Shown here piece by piece: positions 16,080 to 25,277 of a DNA stretch of 64,000 bases. The stretch spans positions 1-64,000 of the forward strand of contig OY771913.1 of assembly GCA_963674975.1 (NCBI GenBank), read 5' to 3'. The notes under the pieces were generated by a model that saw only the letters and a program-made list of their open reading frames with translations, was not told the DNA's origin and searched no databases. Both the position numbers and the translations under genes were made by a program. The number at the start of each line of letters is the position of its first letter. Position 1 is the stretch's first letter. This DNA comes from UBA4781 sp963674975. GTDB lineage: Bacteria > Chloroflexota > Anaerolineae > Anaerolineales > Anaerolineaceae.

Positions 16080-16727
16080 ATGGTTCAAAAAGTCGAACAA
16101 TTCCTGAAAATGCTTAGCACAGATGAACAGAAGCACGTGCATGAAATGGATTCACCCTTTAAGATACAGCATTTTCTTGATTCAACTTTGTATCCCTCTG
16201 GAGATCGTAATCGTTCTTCAATTGAAGTACTGAGGGAGCGGCAGGCACACTGCCTGGATGGTGGTTTGTTTGCCGTAACTATTCTGCGCCTTATCGGATA
16301 TGAACCTTTGATCGTTGATATGCAGCCAGAACCCGGGACAGATGATGATCATGTTCTGGCATTATTCCGTGAGTTTGACTGCTGGGGAGCAGTGGCGAAA
16401 TCTAATTACAGCGGACTGCGTTTTCGAGAACCTGTGTATGCTACCATTCGTGAATTGGTGCTTTCTTACTTTGACGATTTTTTCAATGTTGATGGTCAAA
16501 AAACGCTGCGGTTTTATACTCAACCGATCAATATGGAAGCTTTTGATAATTGGAATTGGATGACTGAATCTGAGGGGGTCGATAAAGTAGAGCAATATCT
16601 GAAACATGCAGATTTAATAACGTTGATCTCGCAGGAACAGGCAGAGTATCTCTCACGGGTGGATGAACGGTCTTTCAAGGCAGGTAGTCTTGGGATCAAC
16701 CCGGAAGGGACATATAAACCAAGATAA
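16080..16727 (+). CDS. Transglutaminase/papain-like fold protein, unknown function
   Basis: 215 residues from ATG 16080. A TTG 18 bases upstream would add six residues and neither start has a strong ribosome site. A Cys-His-Asp set is spaced as in transglutaminase-like enzymes: Cys58 in RQAHCLDGG, His91 in DDDHVLALF and Asp100 in FDCWGAV. The pattern suggests a cytosolic cysteine hydrolase or peptidase-like protein; the substrate is unknown. No signal peptide or membrane segment. It stands alone, 83 bases before the receptor cyclase gene. The family is seen as hypothetical in many bacteria, so the fold call is moderate. Confidence 0.75.
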   Translation: MVQKVEQFLKMLSTDEQKHVHEMDSPFKIQHFLDSTLYPSGDRNRSSIEVLRERQAHCLDGGLFAVTILRLIGYEPLIVDMQPEPGTDDDHVLALFREFDCWGAVAKSNYSGLRFREPVYATIRELVLSYFDDFFNVDGQKTLRFYTQPINMEAFDNWNWMTESEGVDKVEQYLKHADLITLISQEQAEYLSRVDERSFKAGSLGINPEGTYKPR

Positions 16728-16810
16728 TATTCTGGTTATAATAATAGATAGTATTCATTGCAATTTCATGGCGGTAATAGATTTACAGATTTCGATTTGA
16801 AATTTAATTC

Positions 16811-19378
16811 ATGATATATTCTTTTCTTCCCGTCGATTTGATATTCTTTGGGGCGGCTATTGTTTCCCTATTTGTCGCCGTTATTATTTTTATTAAAAAA
16901 GTTGAACCAGGTGGAACTGCATTTGGATTCACAATGCTGGCAATTGTGTTATGGTTATTTTTTCGTGTGTTCGAAGGTGTATCTGAGGATATTGCCAGCA
17001 AGATATTTTGGGCAAAATTCGAATATCTGGGAATTACTATGCTGCCTGCCAGTTATTTTATTTTTTCAAGTCGATTCAGCCGAAAAGATGAGTGGATAAC
17101 CAAAATAAATTTGTTCTTAATTTACCTGGTACCGATCATTACTCTCATTCTTGTATTTACAAATGAATACCATGGATTAATTTGGAAGGATATTTACCCA
17201 TCCAATATTCCCGGAGTTGAAAACCTTGTTTATGTACATGGTCTCTTCTTTTGGATCAATATGATTTATAGTTATATTCTGCTGCTATGGGGAATCTATC
17301 GTCTTGTTAAAGCTTTTTTAAACTTTTCAAAATCATATCGTCTCCAGGGGTTTTTACTGGTTTTCGCAACTATTGTTCCATGGCTGGGCAATCTTCTATA
17401 TCTTTTTGGTTTGAGCCCTATTAAAGGACTGGATTTAACACCCATAGGGTTATCATTCACCGGGCTGATTATTGCTGTTTCTATTTATAAAGGTCAAATT
17501 TTCGAGGTTGCTCCAGTTGCCCGCAATATCATTTTCGACACAATGCAAGAGGGAATTCTTGTCTTAAATTTAAAAGGGAACATTGTCGATGGAAATATCG
17601 CTGCTGAAAATATTCTAGAGATTCCTCTAAAAGAACTCTTAAAAAAATCTTTTACCAAATCTCTCTCAAAATATCCTGACCTAGTTGAGAATCTGCAAAA
17701 ACAGGACAGCGTTAGATTCGAGATATGTATAGGTCAGAAAACCTGCAAGTATGTTCAGATAAGTAGTTCATTTATTATGACTGGAGCGAATCCTACCGGG
17801 CAGTTGATCGTTCTTCAAGATATTTCCAAAAGGAAACAACTTGAGATCTATGAAAAAGAACAGCGAAAATATGCCGAAGCCCTTGCCCACATTGCCGCGA
17901 CATTAAATAGTTCACTTAATCTAGAAATTGTGCTTGAAAAAATGCTTGATATTCTACATGAGGTTGTTCCACATGATGCAGCAAATGTGGCGTTAATAAA
18001 AGATGAATCATTATTTCATTTTGTGAAAATTAAGGGATATAAAGAAAAATCAAAAAAAACATTCGGACCATATGAGTATAAAGTTGATGATATTCCGGGT
18101 TTCAAGCAAATGGCTTCTACAAAAGAAGCTCTGGTTATTACAGATACTGTAAAAAGTTCTTTGTGGGTTGCACTTCCAGATACAAAATGGGTTCGTTCCT
18201 ATATAGGCAGCCCAATTGTTGTAGATGGAAAAGTGATTGGTTTCATCAATGTAGATAGTAAAACCCCAAATTTCTTTACCCAAGAACAGGCAGAACGTTT
18301 AAAAGTCTTTGCAGACGAAGCAGCGATCGCTATTCAAAATGCGCGTTATGTTGAAGAACTTCGCGAACGCAATCAAGATTTGACAACTTTGTATGAAATA
18401 GGATTATCGATGACAAAAGAATTGAATGATCATGAAATTGTCGATGGATTGATCAAACAGATTGCGCATTTTAAAGAGATCGATATATTCTTGTTGATGT
18501 TGTTTAATGAAGGATTGGGAAAAACAATAGCATATATATTTAGTTCAAAAAAGGATAAGCTGCAAAGCATGGAGGTTGATGATAAGAAGATCAGCAGATT
18601 CATTGAACTGGTTGTAGAAAATAAGAAAACGTTCTATCTGCCCAGGTTTGATGATCCTGAAATGTTAGAAGGACTTACTCAAAAAAAGGATTATTCATTT
18701 GAAAAAATGCAGACCTGTCTTGGCATTCCTTTGATAAAAGGGAAAGAAACCATTGGAGTTCTTTCTGTTTTCAGCATAACCCAAGACGCTTTTAATCAAA
18801 AACAGATACAGCTGCTTGAAACGGTTGCTGCACAGCTTTCGATAGTATTCCAAAATGTGAAAATGTATGAGCGGATGAAAGAATTAGCAATCATTGACGA
18901 ATTGACCGGAATCTATAATAGACGTTTCTTCTACCTGGCAGCTAATAAAGCAATCAATCGTTCGATCCGTTATCATAAAAAGCTTTCACTGATCCTGATC
19001 GATATTGATCATTACAAAGATGTTAACGATCATTTTGGACATATCGCGGGTGATAAAGTGCTTCAAAGGATCACGCAGGTCATCCAAAAGGAATTGAGAG
19101 ATAGCGATATCTTTTCTAGATATGGTGGAGAAGAGTTTTTAATCTTACTGTCAGATACTGGAGTGAAAGCCGCGGTTGATGTGGCGGAACGGCTGCGCAA
19201 GAGGGTTGAAGAGTTGCATGTGAAATATAACGAAGAAGAGATTTCGGTAACCATCAGTCTAGGTGTAACACAAATGACTTCCGATCGAACTATACTGCAG
19301 GAGTTGATCGCTGTTGTCGATCAGGCACTGTATGGAGCAAAACAAAAGGGCAGAAACAGAGTCGAATTCATTGCCTGA
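16811..19378 (+). CDS. 7TM-PAS-GAF-GAF diguanylate cyclase
   Basis: An 855-residue membrane receptor. Residues 1-225 hold seven hydrophobic helices of the kind found at the N-terminus of some histidine kinases. Next come a PAS domain (about 235-340), two GAF domains (about 360-510 and 520-690) and a GGDEF domain (about 695-855). The active-site motif is GGEEF at 772-776 and an inhibitory I-site RDSD lies five residues before it, so it should make cyclic di-GMP from two GTP and be product-inhibited. DIDHYKDVNDHFGH is intact. The ligand for the GAF or 7TM parts cannot be predicted. A matching HD-GYP receptor with the same kind of N-terminus is encoded at 26883-29432. Confidence 0.93.
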   Translation: MIYSFLPVDLIFFGAAIVSLFVAVIIFIKKVEPGGTAFGFTMLAIVLWLFFRVFEGVSEDIASKIFWAKFEYLGITMLPASYFIFSSRFSRKDEWITKINLFLIYLVPIITLILVFTNEYHGLIWKDIYPSNIPGVENLVYVHGLFFWINMIYSYILLLWGIYRLVKAFLNFSKSYRLQGFLLVFATIVPWLGNLLYLFGLSPIKGLDLTPIGLSFTGLIIAVSIYKGQIFEVAPVARNIIFDTMQEGILVLNLKGNIVDGNIAAENILEIPLKELLKKSFTKSLSKYPDLVENLQKQDSVRFEICIGQKTCKYVQISSSFIMTGANPTGQLIVLQDISKRKQLEIYEKEQRKYAEALAHIAATLNSSLNLEIVLEKMLDILHEVVPHDAANVALIKDESLFHFVKIKGYKEKSKKTFGPYEYKVDDIPGFKQMASTKEALVITDTVKSSLWVALPDTKWVRSYIGSPIVVDGKVIGFINVDSKTPNFFTQEQAERLKVFADEAAIAIQNARYVEELRERNQDLTTLYEIGLSMTKELNDHEIVDGLIKQIAHFKEIDIFLLMLFNEGLGKTIAYIFSSKKDKLQSMEVDDKKISRFIELVVENKKTFYLPRFDDPEMLEGLTQKKDYSFEKMQTCLGIPLIKGKETIGVLSVFSITQDAFNQKQIQLLETVAAQLSIVFQNVKMYERMKELAIIDELTGIYNRRFFYLAANKAINRSIRYHKKLSLILIDIDHYKDVNDHFGHIAGDKVLQRITQVIQKELRDSDIFSRYGGEEFLILLSDTGVKAAVDVAERLRKRVEELHVKYNEEEISVTISLGVTQMTSDRTILQELIAVVDQALYGAKQKGRNRVEFIA

Positions 19379-19499
19379 GTGCATTTGTTAACAATCTGTA
19401 AAGAATAGAAATTTCATTTCATCAGCGAATACCATTGGGGAAAAAAGGGTTATAAATATAAAAAAGAAGAAATGGCGATAGGATCGTCGGGTTTGTGCA

Positions 19500-20384
19500 A
19501 TGACCACTTTCGAGAATATTTCTGAGAATGATCTACGAAAAGCGCTTCTGACCGAGATTGTACGGGCAGCTGGTTTACCAGATAAAGCACTTTGGAGAAA
19601 ATTCATCAATGCGGTATTCTGGCTGCCGATCAATCGTTTCTCAAAATTAGGTTCCCAATTTGATCAACTGGTATATCAACATGGATTCAGGAAGGCGATC
19701 AATAACTGCCTGCGGCTTCTTGTAGAAGATGTAAAAACGATAGGCGAGGTTCATGCTCCTGATAAAGGTCCACTGTTGATCGTTTCAAATCACCCGGGCA
19801 CTTATGATGCTCTTTGTCTGGCCGCGAAACTACCTCGGGATGATGTGAAAATAGTTTCTTCAAATATACCCTTTTTAAAGATCATGAAGAGTGCAAACGA
19901 TCACTTTCTCTTTACTTCTATTGATAGTTATGTACGCATGCTTGTTATTCGGAATGCAATCCGGCACCTAAAAAAAGGTGGGGCACTGATCATTTTCCCA
20001 AGCGGTCATATGGATCCCGAACCTGCCTGCATGAGCGGCGCCGTGGAAGCGCTTGACGAGTGGTCAAAAAGTATTGAGGTCTTCCTGCATAAAGTACCTG
20101 AAACGGTGGTCCAGGTTGCTGTGGTAAGCCATGTTCTGGAAAAGCGATTTTTATCCCATCCGTTAACACGGATAAGAAAAGGGAAACGAGAAAGACAGCG
20201 GATTGCAGAATTTTTGCAGGTCGTTAACCAGATGGTGCGCATGCGTAAGACCAACCTTATCCCGCTTGTCTCTTTTGCCGAACCCTTTACAATGGAAGAT
20301 TTTGACATTCAAAGCGATACCTCTGCATTATTGCCGTTTATTATCAATCAGGCGAAGCAGTTGATAGTATCGCATCTTCCATAA
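19500..20384 (+). CDS. PlsC-like lipid acyltransferase
   Basis: A 294-residue protein with the glycerolipid acyltransferase motifs: NHPGTYD (His-X4-Asp catalytic pair) near residue 98 and IFPSGHMDPEP near residue 162. It would transfer an acyl chain from acyl-ACP or acyl-CoA to a lysophospholipid or related acceptor at the membrane face. It is about 50 residues longer than classical PlsC, with an extra N-terminal helical part, so the acceptor is uncertain. It has no operon partner; the gene downstream starts 142 bases later. Confidence 0.85.
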   Translation: MTTFENISENDLRKALLTEIVRAAGLPDKALWRKFINAVFWLPINRFSKLGSQFDQLVYQHGFRKAINNCLRLLVEDVKTIGEVHAPDKGPLLIVSNHPGTYDALCLAAKLPRDDVKIVSSNIPFLKIMKSANDHFLFTSIDSYVRMLVIRNAIRHLKKGGALIIFPSGHMDPEPACMSGAVEALDEWSKSIEVFLHKVPETVVQVAVVSHVLEKRFLSHPLTRIRKGKRERQRIAEFLQVVNQMVRMRKTNLIPLVSFAEPFTMEDFDIQSDTSALLPFIINQAKQLIVSHLP

Positions 20385-20526
20385 AAAACATTCGTAATAA
20401 CATCATGAGGAATGAATTCTTCTATTTTTCAATAATGGCTATCAGTTCCATTATAATTTTCTAATGATTAATAACAGCAAGATCCCGGTTATATTAAAGA
20501 TGATACAGCGTACTATAATCTACGTG

Positions 20527-21249
20527 ATGGTATCTTCTAAAAGAAAACCCTTTCCAAATAAATACTTCCTGAGTTTTTGCTGCTTTGTACTGCTCTTTAT
20601 GTCTTCGTGCAGTATTCTTCCGTTTGGTTCTGTTCTTTTTTCATCTGATAAGAGTTTACAAAGTACACAGCCGGAAGGGACCATTTATTATGATGACTTC
20701 AGCTCAAATACATCAGGCTGGGATAGAACTGAAACCGATTTTGGAGGAACAAATTATTTAAATGGAAGTTATCATATTCTGATTGACGAAGAGAATACGG
20801 ATTATTTCTCAACGCTTTACCGTAATTATGCTGATATTGGTCTTCAGGTGGATGCTCAATGGATTGAGGGCCCTTACAATAACAATTATGGTCTGATCTG
20901 CCGTTATCAGGATGAGAAAAATTTTTACGCGGGAATGATCAGCAGCGATGGATACTATGGCATCTTTAAAATCGAGAATGGCGAATACTCGATCATTGGA
21001 CATGAAAATATGATGCCGTCAGAACTGCTTGTGAACCCGGAGGAAAAAAAGCAGATTGTATTCAACTGCTATCAAAATTATCTGTTTTTATATGTGAATG
21101 GAGATCTGCTGGATGTACAGCAAGATGGGACATTCACAGCTGGTGATGTGGGATTAATAGCGGGTAGTTTTAAAGATGTGGGAGTACATATTCTCTTTGA
21201 TGACTTCTATCTTATTGATGTAACTCAAACCGTAGATCAGGAAAATTAA
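20527..21249 (+). CDS. Lipoprotein with LamG/DUF1080-like beta-sandwich
   Basis: From ATG 20527 the product has 240 residues and a compact lipoprotein signal (SSKRKPF, hydrophobic core, FMSSC lipobox). An in-frame ATG at 20464 would add 21 residues before the signal; neither has a clear ribosome site, so the start is uncertain. The mature part reads YYDDFSSNTSGW, followed by alternating strands with YGLICRYQDEKNFYAGMI and DDFYLID, the pattern of concanavalin-like domains that bind or enclose glycans. It is separated by one base from the next lipoprotein gene, so the two are probably co-translated and may form a surface complex. Confidence 0.82.
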   Translation: MVSSKRKPFPNKYFLSFCCFVLLFMSSCSILPFGSVLFSSDKSLQSTQPEGTIYYDDFSSNTSGWDRTETDFGGTNYLNGSYHILIDEENTDYFSTLYRNYADIGLQVDAQWIEGPYNNNYGLICRYQDEKNFYAGMISSDGYYGIFKIENGEYSIIGHENMMPSELLVNPEEKKQIVFNCYQNYLFLYVNGDLLDVQQDGTFTAGDVGLIAGSFKDVGVHILFDDFYLIDVTQTVDQEN

Positions 21250-21250
21250 T

Positions 21251-22243
21251 ATGAAGAAAATTTTCAGCATTCTTTTATTCTCACTCATCCTTTTGAGCGC
21301 ATGCCAGAATATTTTCCCAAGAACGCAAACCGATGAGTCAGAAGAAATCACTTCCTCGGAAACTCCAACACCTACGGTCTGGGTAACCATAGCTCCCTAT
21401 CCTGTGACAGCAACCCCATTGACTCTGTATGTTCTTGATCCAACTGTATTGAATGGCAAGATCACTTTTCAATCTGATCGAAGTGGAAATCTGGATATTT
21501 ATGTTTATAACCTGCAGAGTGAGTCGCTCTCAAGAGTTACGACAGATGAAAACGTAGATGTTTTCCCTTCATGGTCAGATGATGGGAATAAGATCGCGTT
21601 TGTATCTGATCGAGATGGGAATCCAGAAATATATATCATGAACAGCAATGGAAGTGGAGTAAAAAGACTAACTGATAATTCTGCAGATGATGTATTCCCG
21701 GTGATCTCTCCCGATGGAGAGACAATTGCTTTTGTATCCAATCGCGATGGCGATGATGAGATCTATTTAATGGATTTGGATGGGGAGAATGTAACGCAGC
21801 TGACGAATAATACTGCTGCTGATGGTTTCCCTGCCTGGTCGCCTGATGGAGAAAAGATCGTTTATCAATCTGATCGTGATGTGAATAATGAACTTTACAT
21901 CATGTCGAAAACGGGGCTTGATCTGAAGCGGGTTACGGACAATGTGGCAGAAGATGCCCAGCCTGCCTGGTCTCCTGATGGAACTCGTCTTGTCTTTATT
22001 TCAACTCGTACAGAATATGAAGAGATCTATATCTATAATCTTGAGAGCGGTGATATTGAACAGGTAACTGATTTTAGATCTTCCACAGAGATGCCAAAGT
22101 GGAGCGCAGATGGAAAATACTTGATCTTTGCATCTAATTTTCAAGGCAATCGCGATATCTATATTATGGATATTGATATTAAAGGACTGTATCAGGTAAC
22201 ATATTCTTCGGGAGAAGATTTCTATCCAAATTGGATTCCATGA
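21251..22243 (+). CDS. TolB-like PD40 beta-propeller lipoprotein
   Basis: A 330-residue protein with a lipoprotein signal (ILLFSLILLSAC) and six PD40-type repeats of about 42 residues from residue 75 on. Typical units are DVFPSWSDDGNKIAFVSDRD and DGFPAWSPDGEKIVYQSDRD. It should fold as a six-bladed propeller on the outer face of the membrane. Such proteins act as scaffolds or sensors; no enzyme activity is implied. AGGAAAA overlaps the end of the preceding lipoprotein gene, supporting a two-gene unit. Confidence 0.9.
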   Translation: MKKIFSILLFSLILLSACQNIFPRTQTDESEEITSSETPTPTVWVTIAPYPVTATPLTLYVLDPTVLNGKITFQSDRSGNLDIYVYNLQSESLSRVTTDENVDVFPSWSDDGNKIAFVSDRDGNPEIYIMNSNGSGVKRLTDNSADDVFPVISPDGETIAFVSNRDGDDEIYLMDLDGENVTQLTNNTAADGFPAWSPDGEKIVYQSDRDVNNELYIMSKTGLDLKRVTDNVAEDAQPAWSPDGTRLVFISTRTEYEEIYIYNLESGDIEQVTDFRSSTEMPKWSADGKYLIFASNFQGNRDIYIMDIDIKGLYQVTYSSGEDFYPNWIP

Positions 22244-22340
22244 TTGAATTCTCCTGGAACCAGATAAATTCACGAAAAAATTCAGTAGGCGTGAAACCAA
22301 AAAGACAATAACTTCGTACTATATATATCTGGAGAAAAAA

Positions 22341-22577
22341 ATGAAACGATTATATAGAAAACAAGACGATAAGATTCTGGCAGGAGTATGTGCTGGATTA
22401 GGTGATTACCTGAACATAGACCCGACCCTGGTGAGAATTGTATTCATAATTTTAGTATTCGCAGGGCTTGAGGGAGTATTGATCTACCTTATTTTATGGT
22501 TAATTACACCACTTGAACCTCTTGTCAGCGAAACCACCGTTGTTGTTAAAGAAAAAGAAAAAGAAGAGGAAAAGTAG
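22341..22577 (+). CDS. PspC-domain membrane protein
   Basis: A 78-residue protein. KRLYRKQDDKILAGVCAGLG followed by a D-Y-L-N-I-D-P-T-LVRI stretch and a hydrophobic helix (FIILVFAGLEGVLIYLILWL) is the PspC signature. The tail is Lys/Glu-rich and cytosolic. PspC proteins take part in envelope stress responses, but no pspA or sigma factor gene is adjacent. GGAGAAA precedes the ATG. Confidence 0.9.
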   Translation: MKRLYRKQDDKILAGVCAGLGDYLNIDPTLVRIVFIILVFAGLEGVLIYLILWLITPLEPLVSETTVVVKEKEKEEEK

Positions 22578-22614
22578 GAAGAAAAGTAAGAAGTAAGCAA
22601 TCAAATTTATTCTA

Positions 22615-23997
22615 TTAAAAAGCCTCATTCCTTTTTAAGCCTTTTTCAGAATACATATGTTGATCTGCTAGTTTGAATATTTTCTCAACCTCTGTTCCGG
22701 CTTGTGCTGTTGCGAAACCAATAGAGAGGTTGATGCGGCTGGAATCAGTATCGGAGGGCAGCAATGCATTGTGGTTTTCGATCCTTTTTCGAAGACGATC
22801 GATAATTCTTACCACCACAGCTTCATCCAATCCAGAAATTACTACTGCAAATTCATCACCCCCCAAACGTGCAACGATATCATCACCGCGAAAAATTTCC
22901 TGAAGGATGTTTGCGGTTTTGCAGATAATTGTATCTCCTGCCGGATGTCCGTAGTGGTCATTTGTCTTTTTAAGGTTATCGAGATCACAGATGATTATGC
23001 TGATAGGGTATTGACGACCGCGCGATAATCTTTTCAATTCGGCTTCAAAGAAATAGCGGTTGTAGAGCCCTGTCATAGAATCGTGCATTGTCAGGTACCG
23101 TAATCTCTCTTCCGCGTATTTTCTTTCGGTGATATCCAGAATTAACAGGTGAACACGTGTCCAATCTCCTTTATCTCCTTTAAATAAAGAGAGTCGTGTG
23201 ATGGTGTGAATGACCACGCCATCCAGTGAGCAGAAAGTCATTTCTGTTTCAACCTGGTGCGTGCCATTGAACAATGAAAGGATGATTGTACGAATTGAAT
23301 TCGCTGACTGCTCAATGACTATTTTTTGTATCTTGCATCGCAGGTCTTCCAATGATTTCGCTCGAAAAAGGGAAAGGGTTGCTTGGTTCACATCAATGAT
23401 ATTTATCAGTGAAAGGAATTCTGTTTCGAGATTTGGATACCGCTTCAGATATAAAAGCAGCTCATTCTGGTCTTTTAATTCAAGGCTTTCAACCCACTGT
23501 TTCAGTCTGGAAAAATCCAGTTCCCACATCGAAATGGGAGAATCTTGAAAAAGGCTTCGATAACGCAGTTCATTACGTTTAATTAATTCTTCTGATTTGA
23601 ATCGTTTGGTGATATCAATATACATTCCCAGAACACCGATGCGTTCTCCCTCTAAAAAAATAGGTACTCCGTACATCTCTACATCAATTAGTGTTCCATC
23701 TTTTCGCAGTCTTTTTCCGGTGCTATGGATCATTCCACCACCCAGTACCTGTCTGGTGAATCCTTGAGCCTGATCAAAGCTTTCCCCTTTTGCGATTAGC
23801 GTATCCAGATCTTTAAGGTGTGCTTCTTCCTGGGTGAATTGAAACAGGTTGGTGAATGCCGGATTAACGGAGATTATTTTCTGGTTTGCATCCATGGTAA
23901 CGATCGCGATCGGGCTGTTATTTACCAATGATTCATAAAATACTTCTTGTTTATAGATTTCTATATTGTCTTTAAGGTGCTTTTTATTGAAATCCAT
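22615..23997 (-). CDS. PAS-PAS diguanylate cyclase, cytosolic
   Basis: A 460-residue signalling protein without membrane segments. PAS domains at about 20-135 (SIAIVTMDANQKIISVNPAF) and 140-295, then GGDEF at about 300-455. The active motif LGGDEF (GGDEF at 379-383) and the I-site RGDD five residues before it are both intact. It should synthesise cyclic di-GMP in response to a cytosolic cue sensed by PAS. It is convergent with the PspC gene and stands alone on its strand. Second diguanylate cyclase of the window. Confidence 0.93.
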   Translation of the reverse strand: MDFNKKHLKDNIEIYKQEVFYESLVNNSPIAIVTMDANQKIISVNPAFTNLFQFTQEEAHLKDLDTLIAKGESFDQAQGFTRQVLGGGMIHSTGKRLRKDGTLIDVEMYGVPIFLEGERIGVLGMYIDITKRFKSEELIKRNELRYRSLFQDSPISMWELDFSRLKQWVESLELKDQNELLLYLKRYPNLETEFLSLINIIDVNQATLSLFRAKSLEDLRCKIQKIVIEQSANSIRTIILSLFNGTHQVETEMTFCSLDGVVIHTITRLSLFKGDKGDWTRVHLLILDITERKYAEERLRYLTMHDSMTGLYNRYFFEAELKRLSRGRQYPISIIICDLDNLKKTNDHYGHPAGDTIICKTANILQEIFRGDDIVARLGGDEFAVVISGLDEAVVVRIIDRLRKRIENHNALLPSDTDSSRINLSIGFATAQAGTEVEKIFKLADQHMYSEKGLKRNEAF

Positions 23998-24431
23998 CGG
24001 TAATTAATTCCTTTATTTGTTTTAATGACCATAACCTGCAGCACAAGATGGTGCGAGATTTATTAAGAGGATTTAATATTTGTACAATGGAGTTTGAGTT
24101 TTGGTATCTGCTTATTTATTAAAATATATCTGGAAGAGAAATAATGAAAAGATCAATTAACCCAACACTGCGTTTGTATAAATTCTTCTCTATTTTAACG
24201 ATTCCGCTGTTTCCCTCGTAAGATTGTTTTGTGCTTAAAGTATATTCTAAAATTATTTTTTGTGAAAATAATCTCAATAATCAAGAGATGAAATTCACAA
24301 AGGGGAAATGAATTTGGAAAATGACATAATATATATCCATTGCAACTACATATTGTGATAGGAAAGAGCATATCTCATATAATGTCAGGTATCGATCTCA
24401 CAATTGTAATTAAATATTCTTATTTCGTTTC
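23998..24431. other. A+T-rich intergenic region without a supported gene
   Basis: Carries the promoter regions of the PAS-GGDEF gene (leftward) and of the methyltransferase operon (rightward). A frame at 24340-24528 has no ribosome site and an unconvincing composition. TTCAAATCCCC at 24496 looks T-loop-like but lacks a pairing stem. Confidence 0.4.
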
Positions 24432-24446
24432 TGGTATACTATACCA
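24432..24446 (+). promoter_or_regulatory. Operator candidate before the methyltransferase-GH3-HD-GYP operon
   Basis: TGGTATACTATACCA is a perfect 7+1+7 palindrome lying 96 bases before the methyltransferase ATG. It contains TATACT, a possible -10 element, so a bound dimeric repressor would block the promoter. No regulator gene lies next to it. Confidence 0.5.
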
Positions 24447-24541
24447 AGGTAATGTTCGGCGGGCTTTTATCACATTGAAAAGTATGCGATATTGTTCAAA
24501 TCCCCAATTGATTTTTGATTATTTATAGATAAATTTATATT

Positions 24542-25273
24542 ATGACAAACGATGCCTTATCGAAAGAGCAGCATGTCATCGATGCTTTCACTGAATTGGC
24601 TCCCAACTATGAACGGAAAATGGATTCGGAATTGAATCTTTTCTGGGGTTGGAGCTATCAAAAGCTTATTGATACACTGCTCGAATCTTGCAAGGACCTT
24701 CGATCAAAACGGGTACTTGATCTGGCTACTGGAAAATTAGTGATCCCAAGGGCAATTTTATCTGCGTTTTCATCTGTTAAACAGCTGGTGGGATTGGATA
24801 TAACCTACCGCATGCTGCATCTTGGAAAGGAAAACCTGGGTAAAAAATCACCAATTGGTTTATTATGTGCCTCTGCACTTGAGATCCCCATTAGTTCAAG
24901 AAGCTTCGACCTGGTGACCTGTGCACTGGCAACTCACCATATGGATGTGAAGAAATTATTATCAGAGGTCTATCGAACTCTAGATTCGGAAGGTATTGTG
25001 TTAATCGTTGATGTGGGTGCTTCAAAAACCTGGATGAATCCAATTGTCCGTTTTCTTATTCAAGTAATGGCGTTTTTCTATTTCTTATTTCGTGAAAACG
25101 CTGCCCGTGCGTGGGCTGAAGCTGAAGCTCTCCCAAATATTCGCACTTCTGAAAACTGGATGGATGAATTAAAAGAAGCAAATTTCTCTGAGATTAAAAT
25201 AACAAAATTAAAATCACGCCGTCCCTTCATTCCCGATCCAATCCTAATTCAGGCGAAACGAACAGGAGAATAA
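24542..25273 (+). CDS. Class I SAM-dependent methyltransferase
   Basis: A 243-residue UbiE/Methyltransf_11-like enzyme. VLDLATGKLVIPRA corresponds to motif I, followed by LVGLDITYRML (motif II acidic residue) and FDLVTCALATHHMD plus LSEVYRTLDSEGIVLIVD (motifs IV-VI). Motif I lacks the usual G-x-G and keeps a single glycine, so SAM binding may be altered. A hydrophobic stretch near 180 (FLIQVMAFFYFLF) may be membrane-associated. The stop is four bases before the GH3-type gene, and the third gene of the operon is an HD-GYP receptor. The substrate is unknown; a lipid or acyl product of the partner enzyme is possible. Confidence 0.85.
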   Translation: MTNDALSKEQHVIDAFTELAPNYERKMDSELNLFWGWSYQKLIDTLLESCKDLRSKRVLDLATGKLVIPRAILSAFSSVKQLVGLDITYRMLHLGKENLGKKSPIGLLCASALEIPISSRSFDLVTCALATHHMDVKKLLSEVYRTLDSEGIVLIVDVGASKTWMNPIVRFLIQVMAFFYFLFRENAARAWAEAEALPNIRTSENWMDELKEANFSEIKITKLKSRRPFIPDPILIQAKRTGE

Positions 25274-25277
25274 AAAG

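Noticed and set aside
24485..24510. T-loop-like TTCAAATCCCC
   Set aside because: The upstream bases do not pair with CCCC and no other tRNA arms are seen.
24340..24528. A 62-codon frame before the methyltransferase gene
   Set aside because: No ribosome site; it covers the palindromic operator candidate and reads as noncoding.
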